DNA from: Flavobacteriales bacterium
GTDB taxonomy: Bacteria > Bacteroidota > Bacteroidia > Flavobacteriales_E > Vicingaceae
NCBI GenBank assembly: GCA_020853105.1
Contig: JADYZM010000007.1
Location: forward strand, 55,961 to 119,960
Direction of reading: 5' to 3'
Length of the DNA stretch: 64,000 bases
Shown piece after piece: positions 44,495 to 53,221 of the stretch. Below the pieces are notes generated by a model that was given only the letters and a program-made list of their open reading frames with translations, searched no databases and had not been told where the DNA came from. The translations under genes were made by a program, and so were the position numbers. Numbering within the stretch: the stretch's first letter is position 1; the number at the start of each line of letters is the position of its first letter.

Positions 44495-45637
44495 TTGAAA
44501 AACAGTAATTTACATATCAAGTATTTGTTAAGTAAACCCAAAGAAAAACTGACAAATTCAGAGAAAAACAAATTGATTGATTTACTGATTGCTGAAAACA
44601 AAAATTTGATTGAAAATGCTAAAACAACATCTGAAAGTCATTCCAAATACAAATCTTTGTTTGAAATGTCTGACGATGCTCTACTAGTAATTGAAAATTA
44701 TCAGTTTATAGATTGTAATCAGGCAGTAGTGAATATGCTTGGATTTAAAAACAAGGGAGAATTTTTAAACTCTCACCCTTCTGAGTTATCTCCCGAACTT
44801 CAACCCGATGGCAAACCATCGTATCTAAAAGCCCAAGAGATGATGAATTTAGCTTTAAAAAATGGGAGCAATCATTTTGAGTGGATTCACACGCGAGCTA
44901 ATGGAGAAAATTTTCCAGTAGAAGTATGGTTATCAAAAGTCGAATTGGAAAATAGGATTCTCATCAATACCATTTGGAGAGATTTAACTCAAAAGAAAAA
45001 TGCTGAGCTGGTAATATTAAAAAATGTCAAAGAAAAAGAAATACTACTCAAAGAGATTCACCACCGAGTAAAGAACAACCTCCAAATTATCATAAGTTTA
45101 CTCAATCTACAGATGAATTCTATTTCAGACGAACAGATGAAACTGATTTTAAATCAAAGCAAATCTAGAATTGAATCCATGAGTAAAATTCATGAAATGC
45201 TCTATAAGTCAACTGATTTTTCTACTATTGATTTTAAAATATATCTCATGGAATTAATAGAAACATTGATACAAAATTTTACAGGATCAGCGAAAAAGAT
45301 AAAAATAAAATTGGACATGGAAAAAGTTGTGTTAAGTATAAATACGGCTATACCTTTAGGGCTAATTATCAATGAGTTGACTACTAATTCTATGAAACAT
45401 GCGTTCCTCAATATATCAAATTGTGAAATTCAAATTGAGATTAAAGAATTAAAAAATACTTTTGAAATGAAGTATATGGATAATGGAAATGGATATTCAT
45501 ACAATGTTGATTTTAACAACACACAAACACTTGGTTTTCAATTGATTTCCAGCTTAGTTGAGCAATTAGAAGGAAATATAGTGCGAAAAAAAGTTGATAA
45601 AGGAACATGCTACTCTTTAACATTTAATGCAAACTAA
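44495..45637 (+). CDS. PAS sensor histidine kinase (HisKA_2 type)
   Basis: 380-aa soluble kinase. A PAS domain (about 50-160: YKSLFEMSDDALLVIENYQFIDCNQAVVNMLG) is followed by the HisKA_2 phosphoacceptor box LLKEIHHRVKNNLQIIISLLNLQ (about 187-209) with the HRVKNN signature, then a HATPase domain (PLGLIINELTTNSMKHAF; DNGNGYS). No membrane segment is seen, so the signal is cytoplasmic. No response regulator is adjacent. The start is TTG at 44495; the nearby ATG at 44490 is out of frame. It may or may not be linked to the aromatics operon upstream. Confidence 0.87.
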   Translation: MKNSNLHIKYLLSKPKEKLTNSEKNKLIDLLIAENKNLIENAKTTSESHSKYKSLFEMSDDALLVIENYQFIDCNQAVVNMLGFKNKGEFLNSHPSELSPELQPDGKPSYLKAQEMMNLALKNGSNHFEWIHTRANGENFPVEVWLSKVELENRILINTIWRDLTQKKNAELVILKNVKEKEILLKEIHHRVKNNLQIIISLLNLQMNSISDEQMKLILNQSKSRIESMSKIHEMLYKSTDFSTIDFKIYLMELIETLIQNFTGSAKKIKIKLDMEKVVLSINTAIPLGLIINELTTNSMKHAFLNISNCEIQIEIKELKNTFEMKYMDNGNGYSYNVDFNNTQTLGFQLISSLVEQLEGNIVRKKVDKGTCYSLTFNAN

Positions 45638-45638
45638 T

Positions 45639-46016
45639 ATGCAAACACAATTTATTTTGTTTGTATCAAACCAAGAAAAAAGTAAAAGCTTTTACAGTGC
45701 GTTGCTTAATCAAAATCCAACATTACATGTACCGGGAATGACTGAGTTTGAGCTCTCAAAACAAGTAAAATTAGGACTAATGCCAGAAAATGGTATTCAC
45801 AAAATTATAGGGAACACTGCCCCGCATCCAAACTTGGGAAATGGAATTCCCCGTTGTGAGCTCTATTTAAAAGTGAAAAATGCCCAATCATTTATAAATC
45901 GAGGTATAGCACATGGTGCAACTTTGATAAGCAAATTACAGCAAAGAACTTGGGGTGATGTTGTTGGTTATATTTTAGACCCTGATGGGCATGTCGTTGC
46001 GTTCGTAGAAGAATAA
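45639..46016 (+). CDS. VOC-superfamily (glyoxalase-like) protein
   Basis: About 125 aa. Two beta-alpha-beta-beta-beta units: TQFILFVSNQEKSKSFYSALL at the start and ILDPDGHVVAFVEE at the end, the usual VOC layout with a C-terminal metal-ligand glutamate. It could be a metal-dependent lyase, dioxygenase or resistance protein; the substrate is unknown. I place the start at the ATG 1 bp after the kinase stop. An in-frame ATG at 45627 overlapping the kinase gene is an alternative. Confidence 0.8.
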   Translation: MQTQFILFVSNQEKSKSFYSALLNQNPTLHVPGMTEFELSKQVKLGLMPENGIHKIIGNTAPHPNLGNGIPRCELYLKVKNAQSFINRGIAHGATLISKLQQRTWGDVVGYILDPDGHVVAFVEE

Positions 46017-46041
46017 AAACAACACATCTATAAGATTTTAC

Positions 46042-46602
46042 CTAATCTCCACTTATCATTTTTGAAACAATCCCTTTCTTATCAGAAAATTCAGCAATTA
46101 CAATTCCAATAAGATGTAAAAAAACAAAAATTGGAAACCAGTAGATGCCCCATTTGTGTATTGCCTCAATGTTTTCGTGGTATGCCGAAAGTAAATCTTT
46201 TTCTATACAAATACCTGTAAAAACCGAAATAAACACAAAGAGATAAAAGTAAACATAAGTAAACCCCTGCATTCGTTCTTTAATGGTTTGACTGCTTTTG
46301 AACGGATTTGGAAAGCGAATACCTTTTACCAACATATAAATTATTCTGATAAGGAATGAAAACATCATCACGTGGGCAAAAACTTCGTGCCACTGCCACA
46401 TAGGTTTAAGAATACTTCTGGTAATATCAGCTAACTGTTCTCTTGGAATTGCTGAGGTCTTACTCTCGATAATTCCTATTATATGTTTTCTATTCATCCA
46501 ATACATGCGTAGAAAACCGGTAATAAATAATATGAACATTGCTATTACCATTGTCCAGTGCAAAATTCGATGCAATCCTGTAAACTTTTGTTGATGTTTC
46601 AT
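46042..46602 (-). CDS. Cytochrome b561-type membrane protein
   Basis: 186-aa integral membrane protein with four hydrophobic helices. Histidines in GLHRILHWTMVIAMF, WQWHEVFAHVMMF and FVFLHLIGIVIAEF are candidate heme b ligands, as in the cytochrome b/b6 and Ni-Fe hydrogenase cytochrome b group. It probably carries electrons between quinone and a partner oxidoreductase, but no partner gene is adjacent. It converges with the VOC gene (25 bp between stops). Confidence 0.82.
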   Translation of the reverse strand: MKHQQKFTGLHRILHWTMVIAMFILFITGFLRMYWMNRKHIIGIIESKTSAIPREQLADITRSILKPMWQWHEVFAHVMMFSFLIRIIYMLVKGIRFPNPFKSSQTIKERMQGFTYVYFYLFVFISVFTGICIEKDLLSAYHENIEAIHKWGIYWFPIFVFLHLIGIVIAEFSDKKGIVSKMISGD

Positions 46603-46699
46603 TTTATAAATTTTTAATAAAATTAGTTATTTTTTGATGTGGTTCTATTGAAAAATAAGCAACACAACGGGAACTAATATTCACTTTCAAAGTTTGAAG

Positions 46700-47077
46700 T
46701 TAATGTCCAAAAAGCTTTAAAGTTTCAAGTCCGATATATGTTGCAATTAGCCCGATAAAAACGCTTGAAACTATGTAAATTGATGCATAACCAACTTGTC
46801 CGTTACGAAGCAAATTTATCTACTCAACTGAAAAGGCAGAAAAAGTTGTGAAGCCACCAATTAGTCCTGTTGCAAGGAAAAGTCGCCACTCATTTGCTTT
46901 ATTTCCTCTTTCGAATAATCCATAAACAATCCCAATAAAAAATCAGCCGATTATGTTTACAATAAAAGTCCCGTAAGGAAAGTCAGAGAGAGCTTTTGTT
47001 TGAATGAATTGAGAAAGCAAATATCGAAGGAATCCACCAAAAAAACTACCTGTTCCAATTGCAATTATCAATTTCAT
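46700..47077 (-). pseudogene. crcB: Broken fluoride channel gene (fluC/crcB) with two stop codons
   Basis: Reading the minus strand from the ATG at 47077 gives a full-length 125-codon FluC frame: MKLIIAIGTGSFFGGFLRYL, then [33 protein letters not shown] and RNGQVGYASIYIVSS. These include the GGxxRY, NxxG and GGFTTFS signatures. Two in-frame stops break it: TGA at codon 45 (46943-46945), just after NIIG where relatives have a small residue or Cys, and TAG at codon 86 (46820-46822) after SAFSVE. There is no frameshift, so decay looks recent, or both stops are sequencing errors. FluC works as a dimer of ~125-aa chains, so the truncated 44-aa product should be inactive. Confidence 0.85.
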
Positions 47078-47366
47078 TTTAAAACTACAAGTACAACTTT
47101 TTCTAAAGCTAGTGTTACTGCTTCAAAGGTAGCAAAAGTATATCAAAAATTCTTTAGAGTAGATTAGGACACTGTTTAAAATATTGAGATTTCAGCTTTT
47201 ACATCAGCTTACTGTTTGGGACTTTTTACCGTTTAATAAACCTGCTAAATGTTCAAGAGCAACCTCTTTCTACCATTTGTCTTGCTTGCTTACAGCATAT
47301 TTCACGGCTAATTCTGCAAAATCTTGTCAATCGTACTAATAAACATAATATTGTCCAATCTCAATT
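47078..47366. other. Gap with coding-like remnant, no intact gene
   Basis: Only weak signals are seen. On the minus strand, about 47327-47210, a frame reads QDFAELAVKYAVSKQDKW, then a TAG, then KEVALEHLAGLLNGKKSQ. It is bounded by stops and lacks a usable start. It may be the remains of a small decayed gene, as the neighbouring fluC is also broken. I do not recognise the family. Confidence 0.3.
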
Positions 47367-49064
47367 TTATTGAATACCAAGCACCCCTTCAGAAACATTA
47401 ATGATATGATCTCCCACTTTTTCAAGAGCGTTATAAAGTTCGCTATATGCAGTAGCACTTTTAAAATCGTACTCTCCTTTTTCAACATTTTTGAAATGTT
47501 CTTTTCTGAGTATAGTTCTCATGTTGTTTATAGAGTCTTCAAATTCTCTGGCTTTAGTTAGAGTAACATGTTCGTATTCACTGTTCAGATTTTGCAGCAT
47601 ATTATCTAAGGCAGAATTAACCAAATCAAACATTTCCAATGTGTTTTTTCGTTGGTCTGGAGTGAACCAAATTTTATTTTCGTGTTTTCTTTCAATGGTT
47701 TTTGACATTTGGTAATAAATATCTCCGATACGTTCAAGATTCACAATGATTCTAAGCATACCACGAATTTTAAGTGATAATTCATCACTCATTTGACCTT
47801 GAGAAACTTTGGTGAGGTAGTTAGCAACTTCTGTTTCTATTTTATCGGTAATGTCTTCGTATTTTTTAATGCGAGCAAGTGCGAGGCTTAGTTTCTTTGA
47901 ATCTGTTTCTGATACAATTTCTTTAACAAACCCGTTCATTCTCTTAGTGAGCTCTCCAAATTTAGCAATTTCTCGCTGGGCTTCAAAAATTGAAATTTCA
48001 GGAGTAGTTGTAATTCCAGTTTTAATATGTTCTAAATGATATTCTTCGTCTAATTCTCCCTTAGATTTAACTGTTTTGGTTGCTAGTTTAACCAGCCAAT
48101 CCAATACCCATATCATAATTGACACATTGAGTGCATTAAAAGTGGTATGGAAAATAGCAAGTCCCATTGGTGTTCCTGCAACATCAACCATCGGATTTGG
48201 ATTTTTCAGGTATTCTGTGCCTATCCAACTCAAAAATTCCAAAAATGGAGTAAACGAAATAACCAAAACCATCCAACCTACACCAATAATATTAAAAAGA
48301 GAGTGAATCCTAGCCGAGCGTTTTGCATGAACGTTTGCAGGAATTGATGCAAGTTCTGCTGTGATGGTTGTTCCAATATTTTCTCCCAGTACCATTGCAA
48401 TTGCTGCTTCAAAAGGAATAATTCCAGTGAAGCATAAAGTTTGTGTGAGTGCAATTGTTGCTGATGAGGATTGAACAATTATCGTAAGAAGTGTACCAAC
48501 AATGACAAAAAGTATATTGCTAAAGAAGTTTGTATTGGCAAAATCACCCAAAAAGTGTAACAATTCAGGGTTGTTTTTAACATCTGGAACTGAGTTTTTT
48601 AGCTCCTCTAACCCCCAAAACAAAAGCGCAAAACCCAACACAAATTCACCTATGTATTTGACTTTGGTATTCTTTACAAATAACATGGGAACAGCAAAAG
48701 CTATGAGTGGAAGGGAAAGTGCCGACATAGAAACTTTAAATCCCAATAAAGCAACCAACCAAGAGGTAATTGTTGTGCCAATATTAGCTCCCAGCATAAC
48801 ACCGGCAGATTCCATTAGTGTTAAAAGTCCTGCATTTACAAAACTAACGGTCATTACCGTTGTTGCAGACGACGATTGAATAATACTGGTAACAATAAAT
48901 CCTGTTAAAACCCCCATAAATTTGTTACGGGTCATAATGTTTAACATCTTACGAAGACCACCGCCGGCAGCTTTTTGGATACCTTCACTCATGATTTTCA
49001 TTCCATAAATAAAAAACCCGAGAGCTCCAATTAGTGTTAGAACACTGATAAAACCAAATTCCAT
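47367..49064 (-). CDS. Na+/phosphate cotransporter with PhoU-like domain
   Basis: 565-aa PNaS-family transporter. The membrane part (1-330) has the inverted repeat signature twice: SIIQSSSATTVMTVSF and IIVQSSSATIALTQTL, with GANIGTTITSWL and GENIGTTITAEL. The cytoplasmic C-terminal part (about 355-560) is a PhoU-like helical domain (ITDKIETEVANYLTKV, LERIGDIYYQMSK, EKVGDHIINVSEGV). It should import or export phosphate with sodium. Upstream lies a -7 box and TTAACA direct repeats like a Pho box, suggesting control by phosphate. Confidence 0.9.
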   Translation of the reverse strand: MEFGFISVLTLIGALGFFIYGMKIMSEGIQKAAGGGLRKMLNIMTRNKFMGVLTGFIVTSIIQSSSATTVMTVSFVNAGLLTLMESAGVMLGANIGTTITSWLVALLGFKVSMSALSLPLIAFAVPMLFVKNTKVKYIGEFVLGFALLFWGLEELKNSVPDVKNNPELLHFLGDFANTNFFSNILFVIVGTLLTIIVQSSSATIALTQTLCFTGIIPFEAAIAMVLGENIGTTITAELASIPANVHAKRSARIHSLFNIIGVGWMVLVISFTPFLEFLSWIGTEYLKNPNPMVDVAGTPMGLAIFHTTFNALNVSIMIWVLDWLVKLATKTVKSKGELDEEYHLEHIKTGITTTPEISIFEAQREIAKFGELTKRMNGFVKEIVSETDSKKLSLALARIKKYEDITDKIETEVANYLTKVSQGQMSDELSLKIRGMLRIIVNLERIGDIYYQMSKTIERKHENKIWFTPDQRKNTLEMFDLVNSALDNMLQNLNSEYEHVTLTKAREFEDSINNMRTILRKEHFKNVEKGEYDFKSATAYSELYNALEKVGDHIINVSEGVLGIQ

Positions 49065-49087
49065 ATTAATCAGGATTAATTAAAAAG

Positions 49088-49095
49088 CAAAAGTA
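49088..49095 (-). promoter_or_regulatory. -7 box (TACTTTTG) of the Na/Pi cotransporter gene
   Basis: Exact TAnnTTTG match on the minus strand, 23 bp upstream of the ATG. The -33 position (19 bp further upstream) is occupied by the TTAACA repeats rather than a TTTG box, the layout expected for an activated promoter. Confidence 0.5.
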
Positions 49096-49112
49096 ATCCT
49101 GGCTTTATTTTT

Positions 49113-49145
49113 AATGTTAAGCTAATGTTAAGTTTGAAGTGTTAA
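49113..49145 (-). promoter_or_regulatory. Pho-box-like TTAACA direct repeats
   Basis: On the strand of the cotransporter gene, TTAACA occurs three times: 49145-49140, 49131-49126 and 49120-49115. The last two are 11 bp apart (N5 spacer) inside a 9-bp direct repeat (CTTAACATT twice). This matches the spacing of PhoP/PhoB boxes, and the hexamer matches the Bacillus PhoP half-site TTAACA. The array ends 19 bp from the -7 box. Confidence 0.55.
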
Positions 49146-49215
49146 AGAAATATTTTTACTCAATTGTAACAACAGCTAATAATTTAAGCAGAATCAGAAT
49201 CTAAAGCAATTTGAT

Positions 49216-49223
49216 TAATTTTG
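49216..49223 (+). promoter_or_regulatory. -7 box (TAATTTTG) for the 49252 operon
   Basis: Exact TAnnTTTG match 28 bp before the first ATG of the membrane protein-hflX-rbfA run. No clear -33 box. Confidence 0.38.
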
Positions 49224-49251
49224 TTTTCCTAACTAAAAAATTAAATATAAT

Positions 49252-49692
49252 ATGTATAATGGAATGTTACACGCCCACTCGGGCTTCAGATGGTTGGTGA
49301 TTGCTATATTGGTAATTGCAATAGTTAAATCTCTTATCGGATTGCTCGGAAAAAAAGAGTATGACAAAACAGATAATTTGATTGCCTTGTTGTTGTTGAG
49401 TTTTACTCACCTTCAACTTATTTTTGGAATAATTATGTATATGGTAAGTCCAAAAATTATCGGCATGGGCGAGGCAATGAAAAATCCAGAGTTAAGGTTT
49501 TGGGTGGTTGAACATGGGTTTTCAATGTTAATTGCAATTGCATTAATTACAATTGGCAGAGTGGTTTCAAAAAAAGCGGCAACAAGCGAAATAAAATTTA
49601 AGAAAAGTGTAATGTATTATTCATTAGCATTCATTCTTATCTTGTGGGCAGGTATAATTAAACCTTCTATGTTGGGGGCGGGAATGTTTTAA
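49252..49692 (+). CDS. Small conserved four-helix membrane protein
   Basis: 146-aa protein with four hydrophobic helices and histidines near the membrane face (H7, H9 in MLHAHSGFRWLVIAILV; EHGFSMLIAIALI). The fold resembles the short cytochrome b-like membrane proteins common in Bacteroidota, but heme binding is not proven by the sequence. It lies 9 bp before hflX on the same strand. Function unknown. Confidence 0.75.
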   Translation: MYNGMLHAHSGFRWLVIAILVIAIVKSLIGLLGKKEYDKTDNLIALLLLSFTHLQLIFGIIMYMVSPKIIGMGEAMKNPELRFWVVEHGFSMLIAIALITIGRVVSKKAATSEIKFKKSVMYYSLAFILILWAGIIKPSMLGAGMF

Positions 49693-49701
49693 CAAATCCG
49701 A

Positions 49702-50898
49702 ATGAAACAAAAATTTCAAAATAGCAGTGAAAAACACATTGAAAAGGCAGTATTAGTTGGTGTTGCCACTAAAACACAAGATATTATTCAGCTAAAAGAA
49801 TATCTCGATGAGTTATCGTTTTTAGCAGAAACAGCCGGAGCTGAAGAAGTAAAACGCTTTGTTCAAAAGTTGGAATATCCCGACCCAAGAACTTTTGTGG
49901 GTAAGGGAAAATTGGACGAAATTTTACAATACATAAAAACAAATCCTGTCGATGTTGTAATTTTTGATGACGAGTTATCGCCTTCTCAAGCACGAAATAT
50001 TGAAAGAGTAATTGAAACCAAGGTGTTAGACCGAAGCAGTTTGATTTTGGATATTTTTGCTGCACGTGCTCAAACTTCTTATGCCCGCACTCAGGTAGAA
50101 TTGGCACAATGCCAATATCTATTGCCCAGATTAACTAGAATGTGGACCCACCTTGAAAGACAGAAAGGAGGTATTGGTCTTCGAGGCCCGGGAGAAACAC
50201 AAATTGAAACCGACCGCAGGATAATTTTGAATCGGATAGCTTTATTAAAGGAAAAACTAAAAGATATTGACAAGCAAAAAGCAACTCAAAGAAAACAACG
50301 CACCCAAATGGTTAGAGCTGCATTGGTGGGATATACCAATGTTGGAAAATCAACCTTGATGAATTTACTGAGTAAATCAGATGTTTTTGCTGAAAACAAA
50401 TTATTTGCAACACTCGATACCACAATACGAAAAGTAGTTATTGATAACTTACCTTTTTTATTGACTGATACAGTTGGATTTATCAGAAAATTACCCCATC
50501 ATTTAGTAGAGTCATTTAAATCAACTCTAGACGAGGTTAGAGAAGCAGATATTTTGTTGCACGTGGTTGATATTTCTCATTCCAATTTTGAAGAACAAAT
50601 TCATACAGTTAACGAAACTCTCAAAGATTTAGGTGCTTTAGATAAGCCAACCATTATGGTTTTTAATAAAATTGATGCATTTACTTACGAGAAAAAAGCA
50701 GCAGACGACCTTACCCCATCAAAGAGAGAAAATTATTCACTCGACGATTTGAAAAAAATGTGGATGAGCAAAAACACATACCCAACCGTATATATATCTG
50801 CTTATCAGAAAATTAACATTGAAGAACTAAAAGAAGTTCTCTACCAAAATATTAAAAAAACACATTTAGAAATTTACCCCAATCAGTTGTTGTATTGA
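49702..50898 (+). CDS. hflX: GTPase HflX
   Basis: 398-aa ribosome-associated GTPase that splits stalled or heat-damaged 70S ribosomes. The N-terminal HflX domain (VGVATKTQDI..., FVGKGKLDEIL, FDDELSPSQARNIE) is followed by the coiled linker with GGIGLRGPGETQIETDRR. The G domain has G1 GYTNVGKSTLMN, G3 DTVGFIRKLPHHLVESFKSTL and G4 FNKID. Length is normal. It is followed 16 bp later by rbfA. Confidence 0.95.
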   Translation: MKQKFQNSSEKHIEKAVLVGVATKTQDIIQLKEYLDELSFLAETAGAEEVKRFVQKLEYPDPRTFVGKGKLDEILQYIKTNPVDVVIFDDELSPSQARNIERVIETKVLDRSSLILDIFAARAQTSYARTQVELAQCQYLLPRLTRMWTHLERQKGGIGLRGPGETQIETDRRIILNRIALLKEKLKDIDKQKATQRKQRTQMVRAALVGYTNVGKSTLMNLLSKSDVFAENKLFATLDTTIRKVVIDNLPFLLTDTVGFIRKLPHHLVESFKSTLDEVREADILLHVVDISHSNFEEQIHTVNETLKDLGALDKPTIMVFNKIDAFTYEKKAADDLTPSKRENYSLDDLKKMWMSKNTYPTVYISAYQKINIEELKEVLYQNIKKTHLEIYPNQLLY

Positions 50899-50914
50899 TT
50901 AAACTTTTTATGCT

Positions 50915-51256
50915 ATGAGTACTATCAGACAAAATAAAGTTGCTCGATTGTTGATGAAAGAATTGAGCATTATTTTCCAACAAAATGGTTTAACTTGGTT
51001 CCCAAACACCATGGTAAGCGTTACTGTAGTTCGTGTAGCACCTGACTTTAGTTTCGCTAAAATCTATTTGAGTGTTTTTGGCGATATTGAACCCAAAGAA
51101 TGTATAAAAGCTGCCAACTTACAAGTAAAGATGATTAGAGGAATGTTAGGAAAAAAGATAAAAAGTCAGCTCAGAATCGTCCCCGAAATTGCATTTTATT
51201 TAGATGATTCAATAGATTATTCGGAAGCACTGGAAGAAGCTTTTAAATCCATTTAA
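50915..51256 (+). CDS. rbfA: Ribosome-binding factor A
   Basis: 113-aa KH-like protein that binds the 30S subunit and helps 16S rRNA 5'-end maturation. MSTIRQNKVARLLMKELSIIFQ at the start, VTVVRVAPDFSFAKIYLSVFGD in the middle, and IKSQLRIVPEIAFYLDDSIDYSEALEE at the end are the family pattern. Close spacing to hflX and the permease gene suggests an operon. Confidence 0.93.
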   Translation: MSTIRQNKVARLLMKELSIIFQQNGLTWFPNTMVSVTVVRVAPDFSFAKIYLSVFGDIEPKECIKAANLQVKMIRGMLGKKIKSQLRIVPEIAFYLDDSIDYSEALEEAFKSI

Positions 51257-51283
51257 TCGTCCTAATCATTAAATGTCAATCAT

Positions 51284-52504
51284 TTGAATTTACCACTATT
51301 CATAGCAAAGCGATATCTTTTTTCAAAAAAATCGCACCATATTATTAACATAATTTCATGGATTTCTATGATAGGAGTGGGTATTGCAACTTTTGCGTTA
51401 GTTATAGTGCTATCAGCATTTAACGGACTTCAAAATTTGGTCGAAGATTTATACGCTTCTTTTGATCCCGACATAAAAATTACTGCTGTTCACGGCAAAA
51501 CTTTTGATTCAGATACTTTTCCTAAAAAAAAGATAATAAAAATTAAAGAAGTTCAATTCTACACCCAAAGTTTGGAAGATGTTGCATTGTTTAAATTAAA
51601 CAACAAACAGGCTGTAGCCACTTTAAAAGGAGTAGAATCAAACTTTTATAAAATGACTGGACTAGATACGTTGATGTATGAGGGAAAATACAGAGCCGAT
51701 ACAAAATCTATTCATTATTTAAACTTTGGTTATGGAGTGGCATATAACATTTCTCTATATATTGATGATATTGTTCCGCAAGAATTGAGCGTAATAGTCC
51801 CCAAAAAAGGAAACACAAAAACTTTTGTTCCAGGAGATGAGTTTAACAGAAATTTTGCAACACCATCATCAATATTTTCAATTAGTCCGGATTTTGACAG
51901 TAAATATGTTTTGTCTTCCTTGGCATTTGCACAAAATTTATTTGAAAAACCAAATCAAATCAGTTCAATAGAACTAAAGTTGAAATCCGGGGCAGATAAA
52001 AAGCAAATCAAAGCAACTATTTCATCAATACTTGGAGAAAAATACAGAGTGCAAACTCGTTATGAGCTTAATGAGCTTGTTTATAAAACAAACGAAACTG
52101 AAAAATGGATTACCTTTTTGATACTGACTTTTATTTTGGTCATAGCTTCATTTAATATCATCGGCTCTTTAACCATGCTGTTTTTAGATAAGAAAAATGA
52201 TATTTGGATTTTAAAAACAATGGGAGCCAACGATAACTTAATCAAAAGATTATTTTTTATGGAAGGAATGCTTATAAATATAATTGGTGGCTTTTTCGGT
52301 ATGGTATTTGGTATTGTGGTATGTGTGATACAAATTAAATTTGGATTATTGAGACTAAACGGCGGAATTGTAGATTTTTACCCAATAGATTTGAGATGGA
52401 CAGATTTTCTAAACATCACAATAATGGTTTTATCAATTGGGGCTATTGCCAGTTGGCTTCCTGTTCGATTTTTAACAAGAAAATATTTAATAAACAATAA
52501 ATAA
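51284..52504 (+). CDS. LolC/LolE-type FtsX-family permease
   Basis: 406-aa ABC permease with one N-terminal TM (ISWISMIGVGIATFALVIVLSAFNG), a large periplasmic MacB-like domain (about 50-270), and three C-terminal TMs (ILTFILVIASFNIIGSLTMLF; FGMVFGIVVCVIQIKFG; FLNITIMVLSIGAIASWLPV). Such proteins extract lipoproteins for the outer membrane. The start is TTG at 51284: MNLPLFIAKRYLFSKKS is the normal family N-terminus, and the nearby ATG is out of frame. No ATPase partner is adjacent. Confidence 0.87.
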   Translation: MNLPLFIAKRYLFSKKSHHIINIISWISMIGVGIATFALVIVLSAFNGLQNLVEDLYASFDPDIKITAVHGKTFDSDTFPKKKIIKIKEVQFYTQSLEDVALFKLNNKQAVATLKGVESNFYKMTGLDTLMYEGKYRADTKSIHYLNFGYGVAYNISLYIDDIVPQELSVIVPKKGNTKTFVPGDEFNRNFATPSSIFSISPDFDSKYVLSSLAFAQNLFEKPNQISSIELKLKSGADKKQIKATISSILGEKYRVQTRYELNELVYKTNETEKWITFLILTFILVIASFNIIGSLTMLFLDKKNDIWILKTMGANDNLIKRLFFMEGMLINIIGGFFGMVFGIVVCVIQIKFGLLRLNGGIVDFYPIDLRWTDFLNITIMVLSIGAIASWLPVRFLTRKYLINNK

Positions 52505-52522
52505 TCACAAAAAGAAAATAAC

Positions 52523-52732
52523 ATGAAAACAAATTTGACATTTATAGCACTTGTAGCCACCACTTTTTTTGCTTGTAAATCAAGTGAAACAGCTGCCCCT
52601 ACAACCACAGAAGCTCCTGCAAAACAAGAAAAATTTCAACCGGTTAATAAAGTTGTTTCTACCGACCAGTTGAATAAAATCAAATTAAACGACAATATTA
52701 CCAAACCAAGACCTGCACTTCCGGTAGAATAA
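52523..52732 (+). CDS. Small predicted lipoprotein
   Basis: 69-aa protein with a lipoprotein signal peptide ending TTFFAC (lipobox Cys at residue 18), then a low-complexity region rich in Ser, Thr, Ala and Pro. No domain recognised. It follows the permease by 18 bp and precedes another lipoprotein by 6 bp, so it is probably in the same operon. Confidence 0.7.
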   Translation: MKTNLTFIALVATTFFACKSSETAAPTTTEAPAKQEKFQPVNKVVSTDQLNKIKLNDNITKPRPALPVE

Positions 52733-52738
52733 TTTGGT

Positions 52739-53215
52739 ATGTTTAATTCGGTTCGTTCAACACCTTTTTGGAAGAAAAGAGGTTTTTCCCTTATTTGTTG
52801 TATTTCTGTGGCTTTTCTTTTACTTCAATCGTGTGCTACACAACTAGAAGCAAACAAAAACAGCACTATTAAACGCTACACATTTGGCGAGGGCGGAGGA
52901 TTTACAGGCGATTACATTGAATATTCATTCAGTGAAGATGGAAAAGTATATAAACGTGATTTTAACAATCAACGAGATGTGTTTTTTAAAAACCTCAACC
53001 CCGAAGACACAAAAAATTTTATTACTAAAATTAATGAGTTGGGTATTCTCACAATGGAAATAAAAGAACCTGGAAACATATCAAAATACATTGAAATTAG
53101 AGAAGGAGAAACTTCTTTAAATAAAATAGTTTGGGGGAGCAATTCGTATCATGCTCCGGATAATATTGTTGAATTGCACAAAAAGATTTTTAGAAAACTT
53201 GCTGAGCTAGACTAG
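52739..53215 (+). CDS. Predicted lipoprotein of unknown function
   Basis: 158-aa protein. A positively charged N-terminus and hydrophobic stretch (SLICCISVAFLLLQSC) end in a lipobox cysteine near residue 32. The mature part is beta-rich (TFGEGGGFTGDYIEYSFSEDGKVYKRDF) and resembles small Bacteroidota periplasmic lipoproteins of unknown role. It converges with the DUF4286 gene, 6 bp between stops. Confidence 0.72.
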   Translation: MFNSVRSTPFWKKRGFSLICCISVAFLLLQSCATQLEANKNSTIKRYTFGEGGGFTGDYIEYSFSEDGKVYKRDFNNQRDVFFKNLNPEDTKNFITKINELGILTMEIKEPGNISKYIEIREGETSLNKIVWGSNSYHAPDNIVELHKKIFRKLAELD

Positions 53216-53221
53216 TAACAA

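Noticed and set aside
46943..46945. TGA in fluC read as selenocysteine or tryptophan recoding
   Set aside because: The TGA sits where relatives have a small residue or Cys, which is tempting, but a second stop (TAG, codon 86) breaks the same frame. Other genes in the window end normally at TGA, and no SECIS-like hairpin was evident after it.
47210..47327. Small gene on the minus strand
   Set aside because: The reading frame is closed by stops on both sides and has an internal TAG, with no start codon; kept only as a possible remnant.
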